This document shows, one piece after another, positions 1 through 12,621 of a stretch of DNA of 64,000 bases. Within the stretch, counting starts at the first letter, position 1, and the number at the start of each line of letters is the position of its first letter. The stretch is from NCBI RefSeq assembly GCF_023078275.1, contig NC_062972.1, positions 17,687,691 to 17,751,690 of the forward strand, in the 5' to 3' direction. Under the pieces are notes generated by a model, which saw only the letters and a program-made list of their open reading frames with translations, was not told the DNA's origin and searched no databases. This DNA comes from Leguminivora glycinivorella. Lineage: Eukaryota; Arthropoda; Insecta; Lepidoptera; Tortricidae. The position numbers and the translations under genes were made by a program.

Positions 1-740
1 TTGCTGACTGTCACTTCGACGCAAAAGTCGTAATAGGTGTCGTCACATAGGTTTTCGGAGGTACTGATTCCAAAATTAATGACTAATTTGAAATCTGACA
101 TTGCTGACTGTCACTTTAACACAAAAGTCGTCTGGTGTCAGTACACCAGACGACTTTTGTGTTAAAGTGACAGTCAGCAATGTCAGATCCGAAGTTTCGA
201 AGTTCCGAAGTTTTCCTATGTGAAAATTTCAGAATTTTGGACGGAAAGTTTCCAAAATTCTGAAATTTTCACATAGGAAAACTTCGGAAACTTTCCACAC
301 TTTGTATGGACAATTGTATGAATGGAAACTTTCCACTTCATAAATTTAAATTTACTTTATTTTTAATGAAAGTTTCGTGAATTTTTCAAGAAATTTAAGA
401 TTTTTTAAAGTTTCCGCAACTTGCACATCATTAGTCTGGTGTCTCATCAAATAAGTTTGCGGGGGTGCTGATTCCTAAACACACACAACTCACACACACA
501 CATTGACTTAAAAGTTTTCATGGGTGTCATCAAACAGTTTTTTGGCTGTAATGGTTATTGGAATCAGCACCCCCGAGAACCTGTTTGACCACACCCATGA
601 CCACTTTTGTGTCAAAGTGACAGTCAGCAATGTCAGATTCCAAAGTGGTGTTTAATTTTTAAATTAGCACCCCCGAAAACATATTTGATGATACCCATGA
701 CGAGTTTTGTGTCAAGTGACAGTCAGCAATGTCAATTATA
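1..740. repeat. Foldback repeat cluster with two perfect hairpins
   Basis: The word TGACAGTCAGCAATGTCA or its complement recurs near 1, 101, 169, 610 and 712 in both orientations. Positions 94-138 and 143-187 are a perfect 45-bp inverted repeat around a 4-base loop. Positions 203-241 and 251-289 are a second perfect 39-bp inverted repeat with a 9-base loop. A longer imperfect pair links about 467 (gggggtgctgattc) with about 571. No protein is encoded. The segment near 350-430 resembles 61,190-61,270 inside another element, so this is a dispersed family. The left boundary is outside the window. Confidence 0.75.
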
Positions 741-3700
741 AACGGTCAGGTAGCCGTAAAATAGTCGGTCAAAACCGTCTTTAAGGGTACCCATACGGTC
801 CCTGTTGGGTAATGCTGATTATAAAAATAATGACCAACTTGAAACCCTACTCTCTTTTGAAATATTTGTCGCCGCATTTTGCACAATCTACATAACAAAA
901 ATAATAAAAAACGGGTAGAACTTATGATAATTCTACCAACTTAAATATGATGATGAATAATGCAGTGTAGGCTTACTTCTGTTCACCTCTTATCATTCTT
1001 CACAATTATGTCACATATATTTTATTTTTACTTAATACTTTCGAATGATTTTAGTAACACCATACGAATCATTACCAAAACTGTATTTCGAAGTTAAAAT
1101 AAAAAACGGTACAACTACCATAAGCCAAAAACGTACTTATATTACTTGTTTGATACGCCTATTAGGAGTGCTAGGAGGATGTTACAAAGCGATTGGTTGA
1201 TGAGTTCGCATAATGCACGCTTAGCTCGCATTTATGTACCTACAGCGCAGCGTGTTACTGACACAGCTGTGCTGGCATCTTTTTGGATGTCTTATGCACG
1301 TCCTTGCGAAATAATGTATATTTCACATGTATGTAGGCCAAAAGTGACCAAAAGCCCGATAAACTAGCGTGAACAAAAGTTGATCTAACCCTCCGATCCC
1401 GAATATCCCGATAATGATTTATCACAATATGACGTCGATTTGCTATAAAGGATATTTTGTTTAATTCGATTAAGCAAAGCAAAACGGCACATTATATTAG
1501 ACACAGTAAACAGTAAGACAGACAGCATAAAACCAACAGGGCAACGGCATCGTTTTCCACCATGCATTCTCGGCCACGTGTTCAGTGCTCACGGCGACAC
1601 GCTATGCGCGTACGCACGCTAATCGCACTTATTTTAATAACTAGCGCATCGCTTTTCTTTTATTGTGATAACAATCTATGTTAGAAATTAGGGAAACAAG
1701 AGAGTATTTTCTCTAATGACATCAATTATTTTGATACTTTTAAAGCTTTTCAGAAATATTTTGATTCATTTCAAATCTATTTTCTGTAAACAAAAAAAAT
1801 ATTATAATATTACCTGTTTAATGTATTGAACTCCGCTAAAACAGTAGCTGCAAAATACTTCATAGTATGCACTTTCGACTTCTTGTGACAATCAGGCATT
1901 CGGCCCGCCCGATTGTAACCAGTCAAAGCCTCTGTTAGATATGATAGCTCATATGTGTCAGTACTAGCATTCTCTACATAAAACGGTAGCAACAGCAACC
2001 TACTACGTCTACTTCCATAAACATGGTACACTTAGGATGTTTTAAGTAAAGCATTTCGTGGGATATCGGACGAGCCGTTACGAAGACAATGGGGAATGAG
2101 ACTGATTTCCGCGGAACTACTCTGATTATAGGACTATTATATTGTTAGCTCATTGGGTCACTGTACCGTAGCGCAAGTGATTGTGCAAAACAGATTCCAC
2201 TTTAATCCCATAAATAACACGTATCCTATAGTCTCTTATACAAACTACTAGTAATCAATGGATATATTAAATGTATATCACTAATTTCATCAGCTCTTTC
2301 GAGCCTTTTTTTGTTCATAGCCGTTTTAATAACGAAACGGATTATTTAATTTGCCATCAAGAAATTAAAAACATACAGCAGTTTCGTGAATAGAAATAAT
2401 TGCCGACAAGTTAAGCTGTGACATGTTGCCGTCCCATCACGATATCCCTTCAAACTGGCTAGTTCCATAATTGAATACCGGTAAAGGTATGTCGGTAATA
2501 TTATAAAGGCCTTTTGTAATTCCACATTCGTCCGAAGATAAACTGCCCCCTGTCATCTTTGTGCGTTATCGGTGACAAATGGCAGCAACGCAACCTACAT
2601 TATGTAACGCTTTCGATTTTCTTATTTAACTGATGTGGGGCAGTGTGCCGTTTTTTCAAAGGATTTTGTCTGTTTAGAGAAGTCTGCCTTGCTCGACAAA
2701 TCTATCTGTCTCGCACTTACTCGTATGCCCTTATATTTTTGACTAGACAGCATGGCTTCTATTCTCCATCGATTAAGGCTTATATAATTATATAAGTATC
2801 TATTTGAAATCCTTGCTTTACTTCATCGAAATCGGTTCAGTTTTTTGAGCATGATGAGAATAAACATTTAACTTAAGATATCCGAGTATTTCATCGTTGC
2901 ATGCAAAACCCATTTTTGCTCACTTTTTTCAAAAATAAGCGCGTTACAAAACACGGAGAAACTAAAAAGCCAAAAATAATAAACCTTTCAATTCAGATTT
3001 CTTATCGTATTGCAATAAGCTAAACATCCAAATTATAAACAAATCAAAAGTACCACATCGCACAGACAATGCACCGATCTCATAACAAAGTGACATTCAT
3101 CGGCTCATAACAAAAGCGTCTCAGTCTCACTCAAGTTTATCTTTCTACGTTATTATAGGTCTTGGTGTATGGTATGGTTGATGATAGTCGCTTAGATTAC
3201 AAGGCGCTTTCTAGAGATCTGTGTGTCATGAATTATATGAAATGGTGCACTTAAACGTTAAATCGTAAATAAACGGCTGCAATCATCTGAGTACAAATCT
3301 TAGCCGATCTTTGTTTAAGATCAGAGTTTTAGATGACAATTGTGTGATGATGAATTTTTCATTGGCTTTTTGGTGGATGTTTCACGGTTTCAATATTTTA
3401 CGTGCATTAAGACCGGTGTGCATTGACTAGTTACGTCGAGCTAATCTGATTATGGAGCCTGGACGCTGTGTTTAAACGTGTCACCTGATTAATTTATTTG
3501 TTACAATGTGTAATCTGCTTTATAAGTGCTTATTAAACGGGAGCTGCTCTGCAAGATCTCATGCATTATTCATAAAAAATTAAAACAATTGTATAGTTGG
3601 AAAGCGGTCTAATAACGTTTACAGAATCGTAGGTGCAATTTGGTACAATTCTGGTGCCATGTTGCGACAGCAAATTTTTTTAAATTATAATTATGCGGCC

Positions 3701-4236
3701 AATACTTCACTATATTTATGTAGTAGTTAAAATCTAGGTAGCGATTCCATTCATTCTCGTGACAAGATAACTGACACGGAAATGGCCAGTGACCCATGGC
3801 CTTTCGACACGGATTTATCGTATTGTGTTACTTTAATCCAATTGAAAGTAAAGCGATCGAGTTTCGAGTCACGAACGAGTGACACAGCTCTGCATGCCTC
3901 AAATGTGCCGCCGCCACAGGAGTGAAACGAACGGAATAGCACGCATAACGTATTTATTTTAAATTAGAGTTACAAAAAGATCCCAAATGCACAACTAAGT
4001 TTTCACCGCACCAACTGGTAAAGGCTTACTTTGCTATTCGAAAACAGATAGCAAAATTGCATTTTATCCACAAGAGTGCAAAGTAATTTCATACAAATTT
4101 TAACTTGATGTTTTGAGCTGGCTGGTATAATTTACGTGTAAATGATGATTATGAATCATAAATATTGATTAGATTGATAGATTTGATTTAGTATTTTGTT
4201 CGTGTTGGTGTGGTGAAAAATTTTGTGTTTTACTCG
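741..4236. other. AT-rich non-coding stretch, no recognised feature
   Basis: I see only short chance open frames, none with family resemblance, and no clear inverted ends or tandem arrays. If the mim call at 17,509 is right, this is probably part of a long first intron of that minus-strand gene. Confidence 0.5.
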
Positions 4237-4400
4237 GTGGCAAAGTTTGTTTAACCTTTGTGCCTTGAAACCCTCGCAACGCTCAAGATTCCACTTTTTG
4301 AACCACTCGCTACGCTCGCGGTTCAATATTGGAATCTTTCGCTTGCTCGGGTATCAATATTGGCACGTGCGGTTAAACAACAACTTTGCCCCCTTGTAAA
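4237..4400. repeat. Dispersed repeat related to 42,611-42,780
   Basis: It carries the phrases ccactcgctacgctcgcgg and aacaactttgccccc, which resemble parts of the foldback element at 42,611-42,780. No coding potential is seen. Confidence 0.4.
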
Positions 4401-4436
4401 ACAAATAACTATTATTATTTATTTAGGATACGGCTT

Positions 4437-4568
4437 AGGGCCGGTTGCACCAAACCGTCTGTCTTCGTTAAAGCGTTCGTTAAATTTTATTGTATAAAGT
4501 TCCATAGAATAGAAGTCTGCTGCGTGACGATGATGTGTCTGTCAAATGTGGTTGATGCAACTGGCCCT
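4437..4568. mobile_element. MITE with AGGGCC(A/G)GTTGCA ends
   Basis: The ends are inverted: agggccggttgcaccaaac on the left and gttgatgcaactggccct on the right. It is flanked by TTA on both sides. A second copy lies at 52,842-52,936 with the same ends and the same internal phrase cgttaaagcgttcgttaaa. It is non-coding. Confidence 0.7.
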
Positions 4569-4577
4569 TAGTTGTGT

Positions 4578-5003
4578 AGGGATGTTACGGACCTTCGCGT
4601 CCGGATCTGTTAAGTCGGAACTTCCGTTTGCTTTTACACCTCCGGATCCGCCTTCGCTAATTTTTATATCACACCTTCGCCTCCGCCTCCGCCTACGGAT
4701 TTTTTTTACCGAAGTTATAACCGAGTTGAAAGTTGAATGCGTTGCATTTGGCGCGGCAGCGCGGCGTACTCCTATAAGTTAGTCAAAACTTCTCTTCGTC
4801 GGGGTTCTGAATACATCAACATTCTTAAAAATTGTTAATATTAGGTACCAAGGCTCCGGCTTCGCATCCGGTAAACCTTCGGATCCGCAACTCGGCTCAA
4901 CTTCGGCTCCGGCTCCGGATCCGAGTTGATCCGACTCCGTTAAAAAAATAAATGGAACTCCGATTCCGGATCCGGTAAGGCCACTCCGTAACATAACATC
5001 CCT
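4578..5003. mobile_element. Short non-autonomous hAT-like element rich in GGATCCGG words
   Basis: Inverted ends read AGGGATGTTACGGA and TCCGTAACATAACATCCCT. The direct flank TTGTGT occurs on both sides (4572-4577 and 5004-5009). The interior is a run of degenerate TCCGGATCCG and ggctccgg words that probably form the subterminal repeats. There is no transposase. The hAT placement rests on the AGGGATG-type end. The 6-bp flank is shorter than the 8 bp usual for hAT, so the class is tentative. Confidence 0.6.
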
Positions 5004-5639
5004 TTGTGTACTATAACCTACCATAGGTATAGGTCTAGAGTACAATTGACATTACAAGCTGCTTTGAAATCATTCATCAACAGCGAATTGTTTATTCATT
5101 TTTTAAACATTTATTGTATTATTATATTCGTGTTATTGTATTTACTAATACAATAGTAGTAGCACGTAAAACCAACATTTATTAGGTACGCATAATATTT
5201 GCCATTTTTCTCGAAGGATTGTATGTAGCTATATACGCCATGTACAAGATATTATGTCATCATCTCCGTTTCCGTGCCCCGTGCTTTCAAAATGTATCCC
5301 GTCTTTAGCGCCTTTTCTCATTTTCTCTAGAGGGATGACGTGATGCGTGTGGTGTGGATTTTAAGCGGCTCCCGTAACACTGTGACCGTACAAATTAGTG
5401 GATCTGTTCTGTATATCGCGTGATAGTATTTCGTAGATTATGTAACGTTTGTAGTGTTTCTACATCATGTGCTTCTTAGATGGTGTCCACAAAGAAAGGT
5501 AAATGTATTAAGTACTCTCTTTATTATCGCCGTCTGTTTTTTTTTTCTCGTGTGGACTAAATATCCTATGTGATGAGGATGCCCCTTAAAATAGTTACAA
5601 TTCCTGGCAGTTTTATTATATTTATATATGTATTAGGTA

Positions 5640-5851
5640 TTAGAAGCGCTGGTGGCCTAGCGGTAAGAGCGTGCGACTTTCGATCCGAAGGTCGCGGGTT
5701 CGAACCCCGGCTCGTGCCAATGAGTTTTTCGGAACAGATGGCAGTGGCTTTCGTAAAACTAGTGCCTACGCCAAATCTTGGGATTAGTTGTCAAAGTGGA
5801 CCCCAGGCTCCCATGAGCCGTGGCAAATGCCGGGATAACGCAAGGAGGATG
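5640..5851 (+). mobile_element. tRNA-derived SINE, internally deleted copy
   Basis: The head is tRNA-like. It has a box A region (gtggcctagcggtaagagc), an anticodon-loop position reading TCG, and box B (ggttcgaaccccggctcg). It ends in aaggaggatgat. A 14-bp target duplication ATATGTATTAGGTA flanks it exactly at 5626-5639 and 5852-5865. Compared with the copy at 63,373-63,695 it lacks about 110 bp of the body. It is not a functional tRNA because the tRNA part runs straight into the SINE body. Confidence 0.88.
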
Positions 5852-6014
5852 ATATGTATTAGGTAAGTATATTATTTTAAAACGCAATTTCAATCTTTAT
5901 ATTTTCCATACCTTTGTATGTACCGGAGAGTAATCAAAATAAACATCGCAAGATATTACATACAATAAAAAAAGTTAAACCAATTTTTGTTTTTATAACT
6001 AAGGCTCTTTTATT

Positions 6015-6171
6015 AGGGTCCCCCCACATCTAGCGTCTCGCGAGCGTCGCGTCGGGCCAACTGTATGGGCAAAGCCTGACGCCGCGTCGACGTTGCGTCG
6101 ACGCGACGTCTTTTTCCATACAGTTGGCCCGACGCGACGCTCGCGAGACGCTAGATGTGGGGGGACCCTTA
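6015..6171. mobile_element. GC-rich foldback MITE
   Basis: The arms of about 52 bp are perfectly inverted, starting gggtccccccacatctagcg on the left with its exact complement ending near 6169. The centre is about 50 bp of CG-dense sequence. TTA flanks both sides. It is non-coding. Confidence 0.75.
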
Positions 6172-6419
6172 AGACTAACGGCTACAGATACATTTAAGGA
6201 AACTTGGTTAAAACAATTAACAAAACGAGAACAACTCCTTAACTGAAAACGAATGACAGTAATGTAATGACACATCGAGATCGGTATCGTAAACAACAAA
6301 ATAAATATAACATGTCACGGTAATACTAAAATGAACAATTTTCAATTTTGTAAGCTTTTCACCTTCACACCGGACTTTACTCTCTCTTCAATTTTCTTTT
6401 ACTTGGAAGCAATTCAAAT

Positions 6420-6652
6420 TTTGAAAAAACCCCCGACCGCGACATAGTGGACCGATTTTCATGAAACATGGCTAAGAACACTCCCGACTAACTCAGCTTT
6501 CAGACAAAAACAAAACTAAATCAAAATCGGTTCATCCGTTCGGGAGCTACGATGCCACAGACAGACACACACACAGACAGACAGACAGACAAACCGACAG
6601 ACAGACACGTCAAACTTATAACACCCCTTCGTTTTTGCGTCGGGGGTTAAAA
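6420..6652 (+). repeat. Dispersed repeat with CAGA-rich microsatellite, copy 1
   Basis: It contains gtggaccgattttcatgaaa, then a cacacacagacagacagaca tract, then cgtcaaacttataacacccc and a final cgggggttaaaa. The same order occurs at 58,752-58,972. The outermost bases (cccccgac and gtcggggg) are inverted. It is non-coding. Confidence 0.7.
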
Positions 6653-6689
6653 ACACAATGTTGTAAATTGGAAATGGGTGCCATTCATA

Positions 6690-6987
6690 GGCAGCGTTCC
6701 CACTTATGCGTCGCGTGTCTCGGGGCGCGCAAGGGGCGTCCGCGCCACGCCGCTTAAGTGTAATTCAAAAAACGTCTCCTCAGTACATTTTGTATAGGAA
6801 AGACGTAAGACGCGCCCCAGGTGGCGTGGCGGCGGCGGGGCGCGCGCCGCGCCGCTTGGCGGCGCGCCTTACGTCCTTCCTATACAAAATGTACTGAGGA
6901 GACGCTTTTTGAATTACACTCAGGTGGCGTGGCGCGGACGCCCTTTGCGCGCCCCGAGACACGCGACGCATAAGTGGGAACGCTGCC
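6690..6987. mobile_element. 298-bp GC-rich foldback MITE, copy 1
   Basis: The element starts GGCAGCGTTCCCACTTATG and ends with its complement CATAAGTGGGAACGCTGCC. Long arms continue inward, including the shared inner phrase cagtacattttgtatagg. It is the same length and nearly the same sequence as 12,622-12,919, so the family moved recently. The left flank is TA. The right flank is ATA, so the TA duplication is not clean here. Confidence 0.85.
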
Positions 6988-7623
6988 ATAGGATTTGCTA
7001 CTGCTCATATCCCTTTGAATTGGAAAAAAAATCAACTTAGGTATACCAAATCGATTATTAAGACAACTGAAGTGACGCAATGAATACCGATTCGCCCAAA
7101 GTCGAAAGGTAACCCTAACCTTCTAAGTTAGTTAATCGATATCGCACCCCTGGCATTGGCACCCCCGCACGAGGGTTGGTACAATCAACGATTTTTGGAC
7201 TTGGACAGACCGAACTGTTTTATTAAAAATGGTGAAGTTATGGAAACATTAATTAACCTTTTATTTATCCGGTCAAAATATGTATATACCATACCATGTC
7301 AAAAGTGAAAGAGCCAGTTCCAGTTATACATACTAATATTTTCTTACAGTCATGTCAGGGGCGGCTCACTCCGCGATTCTATCGCCGCGCTACAAGTACA
7401 TGTCGGTGGCCGCGAGTTCGCGGCCCTTTCAGTGGTGACGACCTTCGCGCGACGCAATAAAATTCAATATCGGCTGCTCGCGTGCGGTCCGTTTGTTAAT
7501 GTAGGTAAGAAATTAGAATGGTGGTATTTTGTGAACATCAGAGGAGTGTTCTGTACTTGTACTATTATATATTCTGTGGTCATGTTTTAATTATCCTTAA
7601 GTTACTATTGTACATTTATATTC

Positions 7624-7730
7624 CAGGGGGTTTAGCACAACTTGCGTTGTCGCGCGCGAGTCCATACATCAAGCGCGACTTCAAGTATTGACGCGCGGGC
7701 GAGAGCGCAAGTTGTGCTAGACCGCCAGGT
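7624..7730. mobile_element. Short foldback MITE (agcacaacttg family)
   Basis: The sequence tttagcacaacttgcg is inverted as cgcaagttgtgctaga, with a CG-rich centre (cgcgcgcgagtccat). A relative lies at 37,660-37,770. It is non-coding. Confidence 0.6.
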
Positions 7731-8966
7731 CAGTTAAACAATTGCGAAATTCTAGACATCGATCGTGACATATAAATATAATATTGCAAATATAATCAGT
7801 TATTATAAAACACAAATAAAAATATAAGCGTTTGCGATTAAATGCAACGACGCATCGCATACCTATTAAAAAGTTCACGTATTTTCGTCAGTATTTATTG
7901 TAGATTTCTTATCACCGGTGCAATTAAAATACCGGTTTCACGAACTCACCGGATGTGCAAAAAACTAGTGAGGCAAGCGTTGTAGCGGTATTACACGACA
8001 TTTAGCAAGCAGTTCAACTGTTAATTAGCATTATCGATTGTTTGGTAATCGATAAAATATCGGTTAATAAGTGCCTTGGACGTGAGGATGTTGAATGAGC
8101 TTGACATTTGATGGCTGTCTGTGTACTCTATATCTACTGAAGAGTTTTCCGGATATGAACCCCGCAAAGGGTAATACACCCTGTTTTTATTGAATTCCGT
8201 TAACTTTAAGGGGAGATTCTTTAGTTCAAATACAATAAATTTCTCTAAAAAACTAGCCTCTTAACTCTTACGGTTATCGAATTATTAAAAAATAATTTAA
8301 TTACTGAACACGTGATGTGTGGGATCCCTTACCACTTCCTAATGTTATTTGTTTTGACATGTGCCGTCAAACCCTTGACAATGACTTTAATGTTATGATT
8401 AAGGTCCTCTCACACTAATTAATCCATTTATTATGTATGAAAACGAGAATTTTTTTTTTTCGAATTTAACAAAAAGCGATACACAAGGTGGTTCCTGATG
8501 ATAAACCGAACTGCGTGTCGAATTTAACAGAAAACAAAAAAAACACGGTGTAGAGTTGGTGTGTTGTTTTATGAACGTCTATTTTTTATGTATTCTGTGT
8601 TCGTGCTACATTATATTATATGACAGTTAACATGGTCAATGGTATTAAGTTCATTTATTTAATACTAAAACATATACCACGAGATGGACATGGTTGTTTC
8701 ATAAACCAGTCCCTCCATATTACTCGCACTCGCAAATACTAACCAAAAAAATTCAAGTAATTGTACCTACCTATTACACTCTGTAATACGTGTACATACT
8801 CGACCTCATTTTTTTGCTGACTTGCTGTATAATTGTCGCACTCGCTCATCGCCTTAGTGCACAGTAAAGTTTGCAAACCGCGATTAATAATTATCAGAGA
8901 AGAGATAAAAAATTATCTTAGCGGTAAGAGGGCATGTGTAGGTACTTCGACTACTACTTAACTAAT
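7731..8966. other. Non-coding stretch, nothing recognised
   Basis: Sequence is AT-rich with short imperfect palindromes only. I find no open frame with family resemblance and no clear element ends. Confidence 0.45.
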
Positions 8967-9165
8967 AATAGATAGATAGATATTTATTTGGCAAACTACA
9001 CACAATACACAATTTAAAACACGATCTATCGAGTACGTAGGCCATATGTAGCAACTTAAAATTACTACTGTAAATTAATTCTTCCATGTGACGACGTCGC
9101 CGACCGCCGTACAAGCAACACTCATTACAGTAATTTAAGTTAAATACATATAAAGTAATTACACA
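8967..9165 (-). mobile_element. Probable 3' tail of a non-LTR element (minus strand)
   Basis: Read on the minus strand it ends in gccaaataaatatctatcta, an AATAAA followed by a TCTA-type short tandem tail. The same arrangement closes the better supported LINE fragments at 40,576 and 46,686. No coding part remains. Confidence 0.35.
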
Positions 9166-10090
9166 ATCTCATATATAGCATAGAGGAATAAGTAAGGGAA
9201 GAGTTGTAACTCCATACATCAGTAAATGCGAGTTATTTGTAGTGACATCTATCGTCATTCACTCGTTAATCACGCGCCAACTAGCGTAAATTATCAGTAC
9301 TGCTTAGAGATGGGCGGCGGGAAAATACCCGGGGTAGATATCGGGTATTTACCGGGTATTTACCCAATCTACCCGATATTTACCTTTTCTACCCTAATGG
9401 GTGGGTATAAATAAATATTGTAATAAAATGGGTCATAAATTGAATTTAATCGTGAAAAAATGTTTTCTTGGTATTGTATAATATATTTATATTTTATTAA
9501 TATAGTTCTATAAACATATATCGAAGTATTTGTATTGAATAAGGAATTTGTTAAATATCATTGACATGCTTGTGTGTTAGTTACCTCCTCCTCCTAAACG
9601 GCTGAACCGATGGGGATGAAATTTTGTGTAACAATTTCTGGTCCTATAGTGGTCGAGGACACCAAATTAAATCACACTAAATGGTCCTATAAATAGTCTA
9701 TATTGGTACTGTAGAGCCGATTTGGCGCAATTATGCAGCCATTTAGTGATATAATGGGCCTATAGCAGTATCATCCGTGACGTTTAAGGTCTATAATGGT
9801 GATGTAATGATGACTTGTGCTAATTTGTTGACATAGAGGACACAGTAACGCTATTAATAGTATCAATTTATGCTATAGTAGCATTTGAGATTCCGTTATA
9901 CAGGTTATTTTGTTCTATAATAGCAGTTGCCGTCCCTTTTAATGCGAAATTTCTAAAATAATTTAATGTGTGTAATATTTAACAAAAACTGTTCTAAACG
10001 AGGAACTTAACGAAAAGTGGCGTGTGAACTTGTGAAGTTTAGTGTCAATTAACATAATTTGGATTTCGTATACTTCCATCATTAGAATCA

Positions 10091-10113
10091 TCATCATCAT
10101 CATCATCATCATT
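10091..10113. repeat. ATC trinucleotide microsatellite
   Basis: About eight uninterrupted atc units occur inside the hAT-like element. Confidence 0.8.
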
Positions 10114-11038
10114 ACTGCAAAAAGGTATGCGATGGAAATTTTACCGTTAAAAGAATATTAGTTTAATGGAGTATTTTAAATGCGCCCTCAATTTATACAT
10201 GTTTTGAATAAAATAAATAAATATAATTCAATACAATAAAATTATTGGCACCATAGTTTCTACTATGGATCCAAGAAGTAAAACATACGCTTTTATAGTT
10301 CGACTATATCACTTATCATACGCATTCACTGCCATAAGCCCGCCATCGTGGATTCAATTAGGGTTGCATGAGAATTTAACTATGATCCAGTTTAACTTAT
10401 AAGTTCTTTATATAGAAAACAATACTTGTTTTCAATGTTTTACTATAGAAAGATCTTTTAAACAGTATTAATAAATGTTGTTTTCTTTTTAGTATGACAA
10501 ATCTAAACTACAATTGGTCGCTATGTGTATTTTTAAAGTTAATTTCTAGAAAAACACTGTACGGAACCAGATACCGCATCTTTGGCCTGATTTCATAATT
10601 ACGATGTATAAACACCATAAAGCAGCCTTTTAAGGTCAAAATTGTCATTTAAAAGTAATCGTTTTCTACTCTTATATATCTGATTTGGTTTATAAAACAT
10701 ATAGTAAACTCAGCTATAACGCTATTGTGTTTTAAAAGAGATACCGAAACCATTATTCAACAGGTCTGTGATATTTAAAGAGTCATTGTGGCGTATACGG
10801 CGATGAGATATAAAAGGCATTAGAAAACGACTATAACCTTTTCAAAGCTATATAAACGTATCCTGAAAACTTCATTATATAGCAAAATAGCTCTATAATG
10901 GTATTCATATCACTACTATACAGTGTTAAATACTATAGCAGTGTTTTCCAAAGCCACTATATCCAAAAATAGTGGTATAGTTAGGTTTTAAATCTGTTAA
11001 AACACAACTACTAAAAATACTATAAGCGGCTTGTTGGT

Positions 11039-11600
11039 AACCTTAATAGCGCAAATTGATAGCATAACAGTGATTCCTAACATTATTATACAATAATATT
11101 GTTCTTATTTGATCCTGTTATAGACCAGGCCTATAGCGGCTCTATAAAATGGTGATATAAAAGTTTACATCACTTCCTAATAACACCTTTTAGCTGTATA
11201 ACACAACAACTATAGTGGCTTGTCGGGAACCTTAATAGCGCAAATTGATTGCATAACAGTGATTTCTAACACCATTATACAGTAATATTGTTCTATAATA
11301 GTCATATTTGATCCTGTTATAGACCAGGCCTATAGCGGCTCTATAAAATGGTGATATAAACGTTTACATCACTTCCTAATAACACCTTTTAGCTGTATAA
11401 CGCAACAACTATAGCGGCTTGTCGGGAACCTTAATAGCGCAAATTGATTGCATAGCAATGATTCCTAACACTATTATACAATAATATAGACCTATAGTAG
11501 TCATATTTGATCCTGTTATAGACCAGGCCTATAGCGGCTCTATAAAATGGTGATATAAACGTTTACATCACTTCCTAATAACACCTTTTAGCGGTACAAG
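11039..11600. repeat. Tandem array of about 190-bp units inside the hAT-like element
   Basis: Units start with aaccttaatagcgcaaattg at 11,039, 11,228 and 11,427, giving spacings of 189 and 199 bp. Each contains cctatagcggctctataaaa and acatcacttcctaataacac. The third copy is incomplete at its end. Copies differ by a few substitutions and a short indel. Confidence 0.85.
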
Positions 11601-11750
11601 CTTATAGAGCTAAAAGGTGTTACTGGAGGCTTTTATACGACAGGCGGTCACGCCGAAAACCTTTATACGACATCTATAGTCGCTTTTAGCGTCGAAAACC
11701 AAAATTATAGCACTAAAATGTTACTTGCTGTTTGTTTGGTAAAGCCTACT

Positions 11751-11800
11751 ATCTAGCCGAAGTCCAGTATCTAGCCGAAGTCCAGTATCTAGCCGAAGTC
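11751..11800. repeat. 18-bp tandem repeat, about 2.8 units
   Basis: The unit atctagccgaagtccagt repeats head to tail without a change. Confidence 0.85.
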
Positions 11801-12621
11801 ACATAGAAGGCATTATTACAGTCCGAATTCAAAGCAAGTGTTAATTAAAATCACACATGGACGTGGCGCTTGTTTAGCTAAGTACAAACTAAAGTATAAG
11901 TATCCCATAAATAAAAATAAAAAAAAGTAACTGACCGGTCAAGTGACTTATTGCACCCTTTCAATACGGACCTACCTGGCGTTTTGCAAAGCTGTGACCT
12001 CATTGGCTAATGAATTTGAATTTGTCTGTCCACCGTGTTTTAAGTTAAGTAAGTTATTTGAATACTTAGTGGGCCTAAAACATCTGGGGAATACAACTTT
12101 TTAATTGAATGTGGTAAATTACACATGATATATGGAATATTTGGAATCTCTGTTAACATTTTAATATTAGTTAGTCAAATATATATATTTATTTTAGTAG
12201 AAAAATATATTTCAGTCATGTAAATTAAGAATAATCTTTAATTTCATAGATTATTTTTTATACCCGCTCATTTGGGTAGATACGGGTAAATACCGGGTAG
12301 ATTGGGTAGATATGGGTATTTTCCCGGTATTTACCCGTCAGCGCCCATCTCTAGTACTGCTACTCGACACTAGGTGCCGACAGTGTTGCGTTTGCCAAAA
12401 ATGTAATATTAAAACAGTTTACACCTTATATTATAAGCTGAAGTAATTAAAAGCAAAGTACTGATTAATACTATTGTAATATTAGCTAAAAATTGTTGAG
12501 CAATAGACTTTTTGTTCGTCGTGACGTCTATTGACAAGTAGCAGTACTGATAATTTACGCTAGTTGGCGCGTGATTGACGAGTGAATGACGATAGATGTC
12601 ACTACAAATAACTCGCATTTA

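Larger units (their letters stand above)
9305..12353. mobile_element. 3.05-kb non-autonomous hAT-like element
   Basis: It starts TAGAGATGGGCG and ends CGCCCATCTCTA, a typical hAT terminal sequence. An 8-bp direct duplication GTACTGCT flanks it at 9297-9304 and 12354-12361. Subterminal stretches on both sides are runs of degenerate tacccgg/gggtaaatac words in inverted order. There is no transposase frame, so it cannot move itself. The interior is filled with CTATA(A/G)(T/C)(A/G)G-like words and a tandem array. Confidence 0.85.

Noticed and set aside
1..740. CRISPR-like array of direct repeats
   Set aside because: The repeats occur in both orientations, at irregular spacing, in an animal genome.
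4546..5045. Open frames rich in L-R and S-G over the hAT-like element
   Set aside because: They reflect the GGATCCGG word runs; there is no transposase similarity.
5644..5718. Free-standing tRNA-Arg gene
   Set aside because: The sequence continues into a SINE body and is bounded by target duplications.
6706..6989. Arginine-rich open frames of about 63 codons on both strands, repeated at 12,638-12,903
   Set aside because: They are identical frames forced by the palindromic GC-rich MITE.
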